Source of the DNA: Acidisarcina polymorpha
Lineage (GTDB): Bacteria > Acidobacteriota > Terriglobia > Terriglobales > Acidobacteriaceae
DNA length: 64,000 nt
Direction: 5' to 3'
NCBI RefSeq assembly: GCF_003330725.1
Contig: NZ_CP030840.1
Span: forward strand, 5,756,116 to 5,820,115
A model generated the notes under the pieces. The model saw nothing but the letters and a program-made list of their open reading frames with translations, did not search any database and was not told the DNA's origin. Positions within the stretch are counted from its first letter, which is position 1. Each line of letters opens with the position of its first letter. Shown piece after piece: positions 25,268-33,605 of this stretch. Both the position numbers and the translations under genes were made by a program.

Positions 25268-26782
25268 TCAGACATAATCGAAGAGCGTCATAAACCCGAA
25301 GTCCATGTGCAGCTGCTGGTGGCAGTGGAAGAGGGTGAGGCCGGGATTATCGGCCGTGAAGTCGATTTCGGCTTCCTGATAGCCGCCGAGCATGACGACG
25401 TCCTTGAGCACTCCCGATGTCGGCTGTCCGGCGATCCTGGTCAACTCGAAGCTATGGCGATGCAAGTGGATGGGGTGAATGTCGTCGCTGGCGTTGCTCA
25501 TGCGGATTCGATAGCGCTTACCTTGCTTCAGGTGAAAGGACGGTTGCGCCGACATGGCGTCGCTCGACTCGCCGAAGGGATAAGCCACGCCATTGATCGC
25601 CCATCGGTTAAAGCCTTCGTAGGCGGCGTTTTGCTTGGCGAAGGTCATAGCGAAGACTTCTTCCGGCTGCTCGGCTGAGGGATCTGGATCCCCGAAGTGA
25701 GCGTAGTTCCAATGGAAGGGCTTAGGCGCAATCCATTGCGGTTTGCCTTTCGAACCCGCGTATTCGACGACGATGCCCATGCCGTGGCGGCGATCGTCAT
25801 CGCCCGTGTCTCCCATGACCCAGACGCCGGGGTGGTCCATCTCGACGATGGCCGAGATGCGCTCCGCAGTGCCGAGCCAGAGCCCTGGCACTCGCACCGG
25901 CTTTGGCAGGGGATTGCCGTCCAGCGCCACCAGCGTGAACATATGGCCGGGAAGGGCGAGGCTGCGGATCTCTCCAGCGCTCCCATTCAACACGTGGAAG
26001 AGGACGCGTTCGCCGCGCTTGACGCGTATCGGATCGCCGTGGCCTAACATGCGTCCGTTGATGGTGAAAGAGCCATAACCAACCTCGTAGCCGTGCGGCA
26101 TTCCTTGAGCGAGCGAGGCGTTCATCTCGCTTTCGCCTCGGTCTTTGAGCCTCTTCACGGTGGCAGACGGAGCGAGGAAATCCATTGCCATATCGCCGCC
26201 GCGGCTGAAAGTAGGTTCGAATTCCTTAAGAGTGAGAAAAACCTCGCGATCGTAGCGGCCGGGATTCTCCTTGGGTTCGATGTAAACCGGGCCGACCAGC
26301 CCGCTATATTGACCGGCGCTGAGGTCGCTGCCGGCGCGGACGTGGGTATGGTAGAAGCGAAACCCTGACGGTCTGGGGACAAACGAAATGCGGCAACTTC
26401 CATGAGGCGGGATGAAGGGAGTGCCTTCTTCAGCGGCGCCATCCACATCGGAGCCGATGGCTTGGCCGTGCCAGTGGAGTTGCTCAGGAGTGTCGGTCCG
26501 GTTGTGGACCTCGATCCTGGCTTGCTTGCCTTCCTGGAAGCGAAGCAGCGGGCCGGGGAATTGTCCGTTATAGGTTGTAACGGAGACGATGCGGTTGGGA
26601 GCGATCTCGATCGGGGTCTTGGCAATGGTAAGGGTATAGTCGGCTGACGCGCTCTCCGCGACACCCGTCGCCACTTGTGCGGCGCCGATCCTCGAGAACG
26701 GCGCTCTGCCAAGCAGGCAAGCGCCGGCCATTACGCTACCAGTGCGGAGAAGATCGCGACGGGAATAGCCCTCCGAAGCCAT
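25268..26782 (-). CDS. multicopper oxidase, Tat-exported
   Basis: The start at 26782 gives MASEGYSRRDLLRTGSVMAG, a textbook twin-arginine signal (SRRDLLRTG); further upstream in-frame codons overlap smpB and are not coding. The 504-residue protein has three cupredoxin domains. Copper-ligand motifs in order are QLHWHGQAIG, FRFYHTHVRAG, IHPIHLHRHSFELT and TLFHCHQQLHMDFGFM, supplying T1, T2 and T3 copper ligands. Family members oxidise phenols, metals or cuprous ions. The absence of a methionine-rich segment argues against a CueO-type copper oxidase. No neighbouring copper genes were seen. Confidence 0.92.
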   Translation of the reverse strand: MASEGYSRRDLLRTGSVMAGACLLGRAPFSRIGAAQVATGVAESASADYTLTIAKTPIEIAPNRIVSVTTYNGQFPGPLLRFQEGKQARIEVHNRTDTPEQLHWHGQAIGSDVDGAAEEGTPFIPPHGSCRISFVPRPSGFRFYHTHVRAGSDLSAGQYSGLVGPVYIEPKENPGRYDREVFLTLKEFEPTFSRGGDMAMDFLAPSATVKRLKDRGESEMNASLAQGMPHGYEVGYGSFTINGRMLGHGDPIRVKRGERVLFHVLNGSAGEIRSLALPGHMFTLVALDGNPLPKPVRVPGLWLGTAERISAIVEMDHPGVWVMGDTGDDDRRHGMGIVVEYAGSKGKPQWIAPKPFHWNYAHFGDPDPSAEQPEEVFAMTFAKQNAAYEGFNRWAINGVAYPFGESSDAMSAQPSFHLKQGKRYRIRMSNASDDIHPIHLHRHSFELTRIAGQPTSGVLKDVVMLGGYQEAEIDFTADNPGLTLFHCHQQLHMDFGFMTLFDYV

Positions 26783-26832
26783 AGGTTCCTCGGGTTGATT
26801 TTGTCTGAAACGGGCGGCAGTAGCAATTCGGG

Positions 26833-27372
26833 TCAGCGAGCGTATTTGCCTTTGCTGTGGGCAATGGCGGCGCGTGCTTCGCGGTCGGCTTCGCGCCGCT
26901 TCTCGGTCTCCCGTTTGTCCCAATCCTGTTTACCCTTGGCCACGGCGAGTTCGCATTTGACCCGGCCATTGCGAAAATAGAGCCGGGTGGGAATGAGCGT
27001 AAAGCCTTTCAACTGCGTCTGTCCCGTTAGCTTCTCGATTTCGGTCTGGTGCAGCAGGAGTTTTCGAGTCCGCAGCGAATCATGATTCAAGGCGTTGCCG
27101 TGAGAATAGGGACCAATATGCGCGTTCAGCAGGAACGCCTCGCCGTCTTTGAGCAGACCGTAGGCGTCCTTCAGGTTGGCCTTGCCTTCGCGGATGGACT
27201 TGACCTCGGTCCCGCGAAGGGCGACTCCAGCCTCGAATTTGTCGAGCAGAAAGTAATTATGGCTGGCGGCACGGTTCTGCGCGGCATCGCGCTCGCCGGA
27301 AGCCACCGGGTCACGGGGCTTTGGTTTCTGCGAAGGAGCAGGGGAAGTCGTATGTGTCGATTGGCGGGCCAT
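26833..27372 (-). CDS. smpB: SsrA-binding protein SmpB
   Basis: SmpB binds tmRNA and rescues stalled ribosomes. The 179-residue protein from the ATG at 27372 has the family core NYFLLDKFEAGVALRGTEVK, IREGKANLKDAY and LLLHQTEIEKLTG. The conserved basic C-terminal tail is present (KGKQDWDKRETEKRREADRE). About 35 residues of Ser/Thr/Pro/Lys-rich sequence precede the core, longer than in E. coli SmpB. The frame is open upstream to 27684, but that region overlaps the divergent secretin leader and is not family-like. No ssrA gene was recognised nearby. Confidence 0.94.
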   Translation of the reverse strand: MARQSTHTTSPAPSQKPKPRDPVASGERDAAQNRAASHNYFLLDKFEAGVALRGTEVKSIREGKANLKDAYGLLKDGEAFLLNAHIGPYSHGNALNHDSLRTRKLLLHQTEIEKLTGQTQLKGFTLIPTRLYFRNGRVKCELAVAKGKQDWDKRETEKRREADREARAAIAHSKGKYAR

Positions 27373-27658
27373 CGGAAGATCTCTGCTATTGAGCGAAAAA
27401 GGTCTAATTTCCAATGCTAGCATGCACCGTGTCGAATCGTGAGCAGACCCTCCGGGCGGGGCAGTTGCTGCCCCTGCCGATGGTATACTCGGGGAGCGAA
27501 GCTTGGTGAAAACAACGGAGTTGCCTGTGGATGGCAGCGAAGTCGAAGGGATCGAGAAGCTCCGATCCTGCGATGGCTGCGGAAGTGCCCGTCTCAATCT
27601 GGACCCTCTCGCCGCAACCCGGGCAGGCGGTGGAAATCGAACCTCTCTCTGGAGCTGC
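27373..27658. other. divergent intergenic region smpB / secretin operon
   Basis: About 286 bases separate the divergent smpB and secretin starts. A TATACT hexamer at 27484-27489 could be a -10 element for the secretin operon, but no good -35 lies 16-18 bases before it. The secretin frame is open from a TTG at 27503, giving a possible 52-residue extension with CDGCGSA that looks non-conserved. No RNA gene was recognised. Confidence 0.4.
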
Positions 27659-29986
27659 ATGAGTCGCTTGAGTTTTTCGGACACGAAGTGGATTGTGGCC
27701 GTTTTGTTGCTTGTTGTCCTGTTCCTTGAGGGTCCAATCGGACCGCGGGCCTATGCGGAATCAGCGGCAAGCTTTTTTAAGAAAGCGCAGTCGGCCGAAG
27801 ACCGGGACGATATCGATGCCGCCTACGATCTCTATACAAAGGCCTTTCAAAAATCACCGAAAGATTTGCGATATAAGACGGCCTATGAGCGCTCCCGCTT
27901 TTCGGCTGCGGCGATGCATACCAAGCGTGGGGAGCGGCTTCGCGATCAAGGCGACAATACCGGCGCTTTAACGGAATTTCTGCATGCGCTGGAGATCGAC
28001 CCCGGATACGAACTCGCGCAACAAGATGTCGATGCAGCGCGGCGTACTATGGGCACCCCACAGGAACGGCAAGAGACCTCAGTCGGTCCGGTGGCAATGA
28101 GCGAGATGGGCGAGATGTCATCGCCGGTCAGGCTGCGGCCGATCTCGAACGAGCCGATCACGGTACACTCTGTCGAAGACAGCAAGATTATCTACCAGAC
28201 GGTCGGCAAGCTGGCCGGGATCAATGTATTGTTCGATCCCGATTACAACGGCAAACGTGTCCAGGTCGATCTTTCGAATGTGTCGCTCTTCGATGCGCTG
28301 CATATCATCGGGACGATCTCCGGAACATTCTGGAGACCGATTACGTCCAACACGATCTTCGTTGCGCAAAACACTCGCGCGAAGCGGACTGAGCTCGACG
28401 AACAAGCGGTACAAACCTTTTATCTCTCGAATTCAGCTCAGCAGAACGATCTGAACGACATTCAAACAGCGTTGCGCAACGTGCTCACCAACGCCAAGCT
28501 GTACGGGGTACCGAGTCAGAATGCAATCGTGATGCGGGCGACTCCAGATGAACTGCTGCTCGCGCAAAAGCTGGTCAACGATCTTGACAAGGCGCGGCCG
28601 GAGGTCGTCGTCGACGTCGCTGTGCTCGAAGTGAACCGTAACAAGATGACGCAGATCGGTATCCAGCTGCCGCAAACCGCGTCGGTCACGATTACGACTC
28701 CGACGACGGCCACCTCTTCGACTAACACTACGACGGACACGACCGGTACTACCACGACCAACAACTTGACCCTGAATAACCTCGCGCATCTGAACGCCAA
28801 TGACTTCGCCGTGACGCTCGGGACCGCTCAAGCCAATCTACTGTTGAGCGACAGCGATACCAAGGTGCTGCAGAACCCGCGTATCCGGGCGACAGACGGA
28901 CAGCAGGCGACGCTGAAGATCGGTTCGCGTATTCCGATTGCAACGGGGTCATTCTCGAATGGCGTCGGCGGTTCGGCGCTCGGGGGTATCGGCGCTGTCC
29001 AGACGCAGTTCCAATACATTGACGTCGGCGTGAATATCGACATGAAGCCGACCATTCACTATGACCGTGATGTAACCCTGAAGCTCAAGATCGAGATCTC
29101 GTCCGAGAGTGGTCAGACTACCATCAGCGGAGTCACCGAGCCGATCATCAGCCAGCGCACCGTAGACCAGGTGATTCGTCTCCGAGAAGGCGAAGTGAAT
29201 ATGATCGGCGGCCTGCTGGACAAGGAAGAAAACAAGGCCGTTAGCGGCTGGCCGGGTCTCGGGGAACTACCAATCCTGAAATACATGTTCAGTACCATCA
29301 CCAAAAGCAAGATCGATGATGAGATTGTGTTCCTGCTGATCCCCCACGTGGTGCGCGGAGCCCAGTTAAGTCCGCTGAACTTAGAGCAGATTGACACCGG
29401 CACCGGCAGCGCGGTAGAGATACGACGCAAACCGAGGACTGACGATGGAGTAGCACCGGTGGTAACGCCGGCCCCGACGGCATCGAACAGCAGTCCAGCC
29501 GGCGTGACTGGGCCAGTGGCGGCCGCGAGTGCTTTGGCGGCCATGCATCAGGAGGCGGAGACGAACACCGGCGCACCGGTGGCACTGCAGCTGACCACCC
29601 CCCCGACCCCGCCAAAGGTGGGTAGCAGCTTCCAGGTTGCGGTCAATCTGAATGGTGGGCATGACATCTTCTCCGTGCCTTTACAGGTGCAGTATGACCA
29701 GACCAAGTTGACGCTCATCAACGTCGATTCCGGCAATTTTCTGGGCGCCGACGGACAGGCGGTGGCGTTGGTGCATCGCGACGATGGGAACGGCGGCGTG
29801 GCGATCTCCGCATCGAGGCCTCCCGGCGTGGCCGGGGTCAACGGTTCCGGACCGGTTTGTCTGATGACGTTCCAGGCAAAGGCGCCCGGAGACGCTCCTA
29901 TTGCGATTACCCGGCCGGGTGCAAAGAACAGCGCTCAGCAAGCGTTGCCGGTGACAGGTTCGCAGATCACCGTTCATGTTCAGTAG
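27659..29986 (+). CDS. secretin (GspD/PilQ-like) with C-terminal cohesin-like domain
   Basis: Secretins form the outer-membrane gate of type II secretion and type IV pilus machines. From the ATG at 27659 (TGGAG 7 bases upstream) the 775-residue protein has a signal peptide (WIVAVLLLVVLFLEGPIGPRAYA) and a TPR-like segment at 35-130. An STN/N0-like domain follows (LAGINVLFDPDYNGKRVQVD), then N-domains, a Thr/Asn-rich loop (about 345-375) and the secretin core. The core contains VGVNIDMKPTIHYDRDVTL, VIRLREGEVNMIGGLL and DDEIVFLLIPHVVRG. After a Pro/Ala/Ser linker the last 135 residues (from PVALQLTTPPTPPKVGSSF) resemble a cohesin domain. It leads an operon with two pseudopilins. Confidence 0.88.
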   Translation: MSRLSFSDTKWIVAVLLLVVLFLEGPIGPRAYAESAASFFKKAQSAEDRDDIDAAYDLYTKAFQKSPKDLRYKTAYERSRFSAAAMHTKRGERLRDQGDNTGALTEFLHALEIDPGYELAQQDVDAARRTMGTPQERQETSVGPVAMSEMGEMSSPVRLRPISNEPITVHSVEDSKIIYQTVGKLAGINVLFDPDYNGKRVQVDLSNVSLFDALHIIGTISGTFWRPITSNTIFVAQNTRAKRTELDEQAVQTFYLSNSAQQNDLNDIQTALRNVLTNAKLYGVPSQNAIVMRATPDELLLAQKLVNDLDKARPEVVVDVAVLEVNRNKMTQIGIQLPQTASVTITTPTTATSSTNTTTDTTGTTTTNNLTLNNLAHLNANDFAVTLGTAQANLLLSDSDTKVLQNPRIRATDGQQATLKIGSRIPIATGSFSNGVGGSALGGIGAVQTQFQYIDVGVNIDMKPTIHYDRDVTLKLKIEISSESGQTTISGVTEPIISQRTVDQVIRLREGEVNMIGGLLDKEENKAVSGWPGLGELPILKYMFSTITKSKIDDEIVFLLIPHVVRGAQLSPLNLEQIDTGTGSAVEIRRKPRTDDGVAPVVTPAPTASNSSPAGVTGPVAAASALAAMHQEAETNTGAPVALQLTTPPTPPKVGSSFQVAVNLNGGHDIFSVPLQVQYDQTKLTLINVDSGNFLGADGQAVALVHRDDGNGGVAISASRPPGVAGVNGSGPVCLMTFQAKAPGDAPIAITRPGAKNSAQQALPVTGSQITVHVQ

Positions 29987-29992
29987 GCTCTT

Positions 29993-30493
29993 ATGAGCGA
30001 AGCGTGGTTGAGATGGACCCAAAAGAGGTGCGTACGAGACGGCGAGCGCGGCTCGGAACGTGGCTTGACGCTGGTTGAATTGATTGTCACGGTCGCGATC
30101 CTGGCGATCGTCGCGTCTGCTGCGGTTCCGGTGACCCGCTTTGAGGTCAAGCGGGCAAAAGAGCGGGAACTCCGCTACGACCTGTGGCAGATGCGGGACG
30201 CGATCGACAAGTATAAGGACGCCGCCGATAAAGGCGCTTTTCAGACCAAGGTCGACAGCCAGAATTATCCCCCCGACATGGAAACGCTGGTTACCGGCGT
30301 CGATGTGCAGGGCAAGAAGCTGAAGTTCCTGCGGCGCATTCCGGTTGATCCGATGACGGGAAAAGCGGAGTGGGGATTGCGATCGATGCAGGACGACGCG
30401 ACCAGCGATTCCTGGGGCGGTCAGAACGTCTTCGACGTGTACACGAAATCGGAAGGCACTGGGCTCGACGGCACCAAATACAAGGAATGGTAA
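29993..30493 (+). CDS. type II secretion/type IV pilus pseudopilin
   Basis: The 166-residue protein has a prepilin leader ending in a basic region (ERGSERG) and the N-methylation helix LTLVELIVTVAILAIVASAA, with Glu at position +5 of the mature form. The globular part contains ELRYDLWQMRDAIDKYKD, PDMETLVTG, FLRRIPVDPMTGKAEW and DVYTKS, like GspG-type major pseudopilins. It starts 6 bases after the secretin stop and ends 2 bases before the next pseudopilin, so all three are translationally close. Two different GspG-like pseudopilins in tandem are unusual. Confidence 0.88.
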   Translation: MSEAWLRWTQKRCVRDGERGSERGLTLVELIVTVAILAIVASAAVPVTRFEVKRAKERELRYDLWQMRDAIDKYKDAADKGAFQTKVDSQNYPPDMETLVTGVDVQGKKLKFLRRIPVDPMTGKAEWGLRSMQDDATSDSWGGQNVFDVYTKSEGTGLDGTKYKEW

Positions 30494-30495
30494 TC

Positions 30496-30924
30496 ATGTT
30501 GGGCGGCATAGGGCGAAGGATGAGGGTTCGGCTAAAACGGCAGGACAGCGGCTTCACGCTTGTCGAGCTGATGATCGTGATGCTGATTATCGGGGTGCTT
30601 GCTGCGATCGCAATCCCGAGTTACATCTCCTCGCTGAAGAATGCCAAAGAGGCGGTACTCAAAGAGGATTTGCATGTACTGCGTCAGGCGATCGACGCCT
30701 ACACCAACGACAAAGAGAAGGCCCCCCAGTCGCTCGATGACTTGGTGACGGCAGGATATCTCAAGTCCATTCCCATGGATCCGATGACCCACAGCAACAC
30801 CACCTGGGTGACCGCGACCGACGATTCAGTACAGAGCCTTGATCAAACAGATGGTGGCGTGAACGACGTCCATAGCGGATCATCTGAAACCGGAAGCGAC
30901 GGACAGGCGTACTCAACCTGGTGA
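30496..30924 (+). CDS. second type II secretion/type IV pilus pseudopilin (GspG-like)
   Basis: The start at 30496 follows the previous stop after 2 bases. An alternative ATG 8 codons later would also leave the leader intact. The prepilin motif is RQDSGFTLVELMIVMLIIG with cleavage after Gly and Glu at +5. The body (KEAVLKEDLHVLRQAIDAYT, APQSLDDLVTAGYLKSIPMD, PMTHSNTTW) matches the GspG/PulG pattern. The last 35 residues are Asp/Ser/Gly-rich, possibly a calcium-binding end as in GspG. Length is 142 residues. Confidence 0.9.
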   Translation: MLGGIGRRMRVRLKRQDSGFTLVELMIVMLIIGVLAAIAIPSYISSLKNAKEAVLKEDLHVLRQAIDAYTNDKEKAPQSLDDLVTAGYLKSIPMDPMTHSNTTWVTATDDSVQSLDQTDGGVNDVHSGSSETGSDGQAYSTW

Positions 30925-30964
30925 TCCCGAAGCATCATGCAGACGGGTCTTGCCAACGTCGCAG

Positions 30965-31555
30965 CTAGGCTTTCACGGCATTGATTTCGGCCCACACCTC
31001 GTTTATGCCACGACCTGTCTCGGCCGAACAGAGCAGCATCCGCTCGATTCCCAAACCTTCACGAAGCGTCTTCTCGGCCTTCACCCGGGCGTTCCCGGAG
31101 AGCCGGTCTGCCTTGGTCCCAACGACCAGAAAAGGCCTGCCTACGCTTGTAAGGAATTCGATCAACTGAGCATCGCTGCGCTGCACGGGAATGTTGCTGT
31201 CAACCAGGCAGATGCAGAGGGCGAGGGTTTCGCGGTTGGTCAGATAGGGATCGATGAAGCTGGGCCATTCAGCGGAGATAGACTTGGAAATTTTTGCGTA
31301 TCCGTAACCGGGAAGATCGGCGAAGATCCAGCGAGGCTGCTGGCGGGTGGGACTGTCAGCGATTGCGAAAAAGTTAATCGCCCGGGTACGCCCTGGAGTT
31401 TGCGAGACCCGCGCCTCATCGGAGCCGAGCAGGGCATTGATCATGCTGGATTTCCCGACGTTCGAGCGGCCCAGAAAAGCGACCTCCGGGGCGGAGGGCT
31501 GAGGAAATTGCTCCGGTGCGAGAGCCGAGAGCAGGAATTTGGGATAGACACGCAT
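30965..31555 (-). CDS. engB: ribosome-biogenesis GTPase EngB/YsxC
   Basis: EngB assists assembly of the large ribosomal subunit. The 196-residue GTPase has G1 GRSNVGKSSMINALLG, G2/G3 RTRAINFF and FADLPGYGYAKISKS, and G4 VGTKADRLSG. It starts FLLSALAPEQFPQPSAPEVAFLG as in the family, with normal length. It converges with the pseudopilin operon and diverges from the sirtuin gene. Confidence 0.95.
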   Translation of the reverse strand: MRVYPKFLLSALAPEQFPQPSAPEVAFLGRSNVGKSSMINALLGSDEARVSQTPGRTRAINFFAIADSPTRQQPRWIFADLPGYGYAKISKSISAEWPSFIDPYLTNRETLALCICLVDSNIPVQRSDAQLIEFLTSVGRPFLVVGTKADRLSGNARVKAEKTLREGLGIERMLLCSAETGRGINEVWAEINAVKA

Positions 31556-31656
31556 CAGTATCTTTTCAGCTTACGCGATGGCTGGACGTGACCGCCTCTC
31601 CTTGAAGAGAATTGAAGATTGAGGTAGCAATCCTGGAAAGGGTAGGGCAGAAGAAT

Positions 31657-32391
31657 ATGACACCCATCCAAATCTCGACAGAAGATCGTGTCTTCGTGCT
31701 GACCGGCGCGGGCATCAGCGCAGAGAGCGGCCTGGCCACTTTTCGGGATAGCGATGGTCTTTGGAGCGGGCATCGGGTGGAGGACGTGGCTACTCCCGAA
31801 GCGTGGATCGCCGATCCCGAATTGGTATGGCGTTTCTATTCTCAGCGGCGCCGGGATGCGCGGCTGGCCGAGCCAAACCCCGCGCATCGGGCCCTCGCCG
31901 CCTTGGAATCTGCTATAGGCGATCGCTTTTTTCTCTGTACTCAGAACGTCGACGACCTCCACGAACGCGCCGGTTCGGTGCGCATGATTCACATGCATGG
32001 CCAGCTCTTTGAGTCGCGCTGCGAGGATGAGTGCGGCAGGCCAGTCTTCTCCGATGAGAAACACTATGATTCCCTCGCGACCATCGGTCGCTGCGCATGC
32101 GGTGCGCGAATTCGACCGCATATCGTCTGGTTTGGCGAGGTTCCTCTTGAGATGGAGACCATTCAGCGGGAGATCGAGCGCTGTACGGTCTTGCTGGTGG
32201 TAGGGACTTCGGGGGTAGTGTACCCGGCCGCCAGCTTTGTGCATTGGGCGAACCAACGGAATCGAGTGGGCCGCCAGCAGGTGCGCACCGTCTATGTGGG
32301 TCCTGAAGCTCCAGCGAACGCAGCCGCCTTCACTCAAGTTGTTCTGGGGAAGGCGGGAGACGTGCTGCCGGGCTTGTTCGAGTTCAGCTAG
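31657..32391 (+). CDS. cobB: NAD-dependent protein deacylase, sirtuin (CobB-like)
   Basis: Sirtuins remove acyl groups from lysine using NAD. The 244-residue protein from the ATG at 31657 shows the Rossmann motif VLTGAGISAESGLATFRDSD, then TQNVDDLHERAG, the catalytic-histidine region MIHMHGQLFES, and a zinc module with CEDEC and CACG pairs. PHIVWFGEVPL and VVGTSGVVYPAA follow. A TTG at 31612 would give 15 extra residues without family match. Tyr/Arg of the desuccinylase pocket could not be judged. Its stop codon overlaps the convergent stop of the next gene within a CTAG. Confidence 0.93.
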   Translation: MTPIQISTEDRVFVLTGAGISAESGLATFRDSDGLWSGHRVEDVATPEAWIADPELVWRFYSQRRRDARLAEPNPAHRALAALESAIGDRFFLCTQNVDDLHERAGSVRMIHMHGQLFESRCEDECGRPVFSDEKHYDSLATIGRCACGARIRPHIVWFGEVPLEMETIQREIERCTVLLVVGTSGVVYPAASFVHWANQRNRVGRQQVRTVYVGPEAPANAAAFTQVVLGKAGDVLPGLFEFS

Positions 32392-33434
32392 CGCGTCGTC
32401 TCGACAGCTTCCTCTTCGAAAGACTGCGAAGCCTCGAGTCGGCGCGCCATAGTGGCTAACAGCTTGGGGCGGGCGTCGGGGCGGGTCCACGGACATTCGG
32501 CAATGCAGATGCCGCAGGAGGAGGCTTCGGTGAAATACGGGATGCACTTGTCGAAGTCGACATACCAGCGGTCCTGGCCGCGGACCATCTGCTTTTCATC
32601 AGCTATCGCGGCTGGCGGGCAGGCGCGAGTGCAGACCTGGCAGGTCTTGCAGAATTCGTCGGCGCCGAACCGGTCGGGACCAGTGGCGACGAGCGGCATG
32701 TGCGTCGTGACCGCGGCGAGGCGCAATCCCGAGCCAAATTGGCGGCTGATCAGCGAGCCGTGCTTGCCGAGCTCGCCCAGGCCGGCGTCGATGGCTGGCG
32801 GAATATGGAGCAGCGCAGCAGCGCCGGAGCCGGGATATGGTTTCGCGTAGTAGCCCTGCGAACGAATCCAGTTGGCGAGCGCGTAGGAAGAGCGCATGCC
32901 GCGAGCATACTGGTCCGCGATGTCGATCATGCCGACTGAGTTGGTCTCGTCGGAGGGGACCTCCTTCAGGCGCTCGTAGTTGTGGGCGAGCTCCAGCACG
33001 ATGACCCACGGCTCCTCGATCGTGTAGCCCGCGACGACATAGAGAGGATCCATCGGGGTCATGCCGACGGCGTCCGCCTCATGGGCAAGAGCGAAGGCGG
33101 TGGCCTGTGCGGTAAGTTCTTCGGGCGATGCTAGGTTGCGTGTTTCGCTCACGGGGACAAGTTCCGGAAAGTCATAAGCGGCCTTGAACGCTTCGTCGGA
33201 GCCGGGGCATTTGCGAAAATTTTGCCGCGCATAAGCTTGCAGTTCGCCGAAGGGGTGCATGTCGGGCGGATGCCAGAAGAAGGGGGAAGCCTGGCGCGGG
33301 GTTGTCTCGCCCACTCCGTTGATAGCGTTGCCGGAGGTCTTCAGCAGGGCGAGCGTTTCGGGCCTGGGGCGGTAGGTGCCCCGCTTGGGTCGCCTGGGAT
33401 TGGTTTGGGTCGTAGCGGTTGCAGGTGTAGCCAT
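32388..33434 (-). CDS. reductive-dehalogenase-like iron-sulfur protein
   Basis: The 348-residue protein ends in a double [4Fe-4S] module: C262-x2-C265-x2-C268-x3-C272-P, then C297 and C307-x2-C310-x3-C314-P. The context (FGADEFCKTCQVCTRACP; RWYVDFDKC; CGICIAECPW) is that of RdhA-type reductive dehalogenases and, more distantly, epoxyqueuosine reductase QueG, both corrinoid enzymes. Upstream elements fit RdhA too: ADAVGMTPMDPLYV, MRSSYALANWIRSQGYYAKP, AAIDAGLGELGKHGSLISRQ and THMPLVATGPDRF. Unlike respiratory RdhA there is no twin-arginine signal and no RdhB anchor gene nearby, so it is probably cytoplasmic. Substrate and true activity are unknown. Confidence 0.8.
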   Translation of the reverse strand: MATPATATTQTNPRRPKRGTYRPRPETLALLKTSGNAINGVGETTPRQASPFFWHPPDMHPFGELQAYARQNFRKCPGSDEAFKAAYDFPELVPVSETRNLASPEELTAQATAFALAHEADAVGMTPMDPLYVVAGYTIEEPWVIVLELAHNYERLKEVPSDETNSVGMIDIADQYARGMRSSYALANWIRSQGYYAKPYPGSGAAALLHIPPAIDAGLGELGKHGSLISRQFGSGLRLAAVTTHMPLVATGPDRFGADEFCKTCQVCTRACPPAAIADEKQMVRGQDRWYVDFDKCIPYFTEASSCGICIAECPWTRPDARPKLLATMARRLEASQSFEEEAVETTR

Positions 33435-33605
33435 GGCTTCTGTTTTCCCTGGGTTTAGCCGAGGTCGCTGAACGGCCTAAGTATAAGGGCAGAGTTTCCG
33501 GCAGGGATCACCCGAAAGGTTGAGCGCTCGCCGTGTTTGGCGCCAAGAATATACGCCCCACACTTCGGGCAGTCTCGGGGTTGTAAACTAGAAGTTCGAG
33601 GAATT

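Noticed and set aside
27484..27489. TATACT as promoter of the secretin operon
   Set aside because: The hexamer is a good -10, but no -35-like sequence lies 16-18 bases upstream (the nearest, TTGCTG, is only 13 bases away), so it is not listed as a promoter.
27503..27658. TTG start giving the secretin a 52-residue N-terminal extension
   Set aside because: The ATG at 27659 has a GGAG site and is followed at once by a good signal peptide; the extension is not conserved-looking and would bury the signal.
30370..30495. Longer start for the second pseudopilin overlapping the first
   Set aside because: The prepilin leader and its short basic region are complete from 30496; the upstream frame is a shadow of the first pseudopilin.
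31555..32547. Antisense frame of 330 codons over the sirtuin
   Set aside because: The sirtuin motifs are intact on the other strand; the antisense product has no family features.
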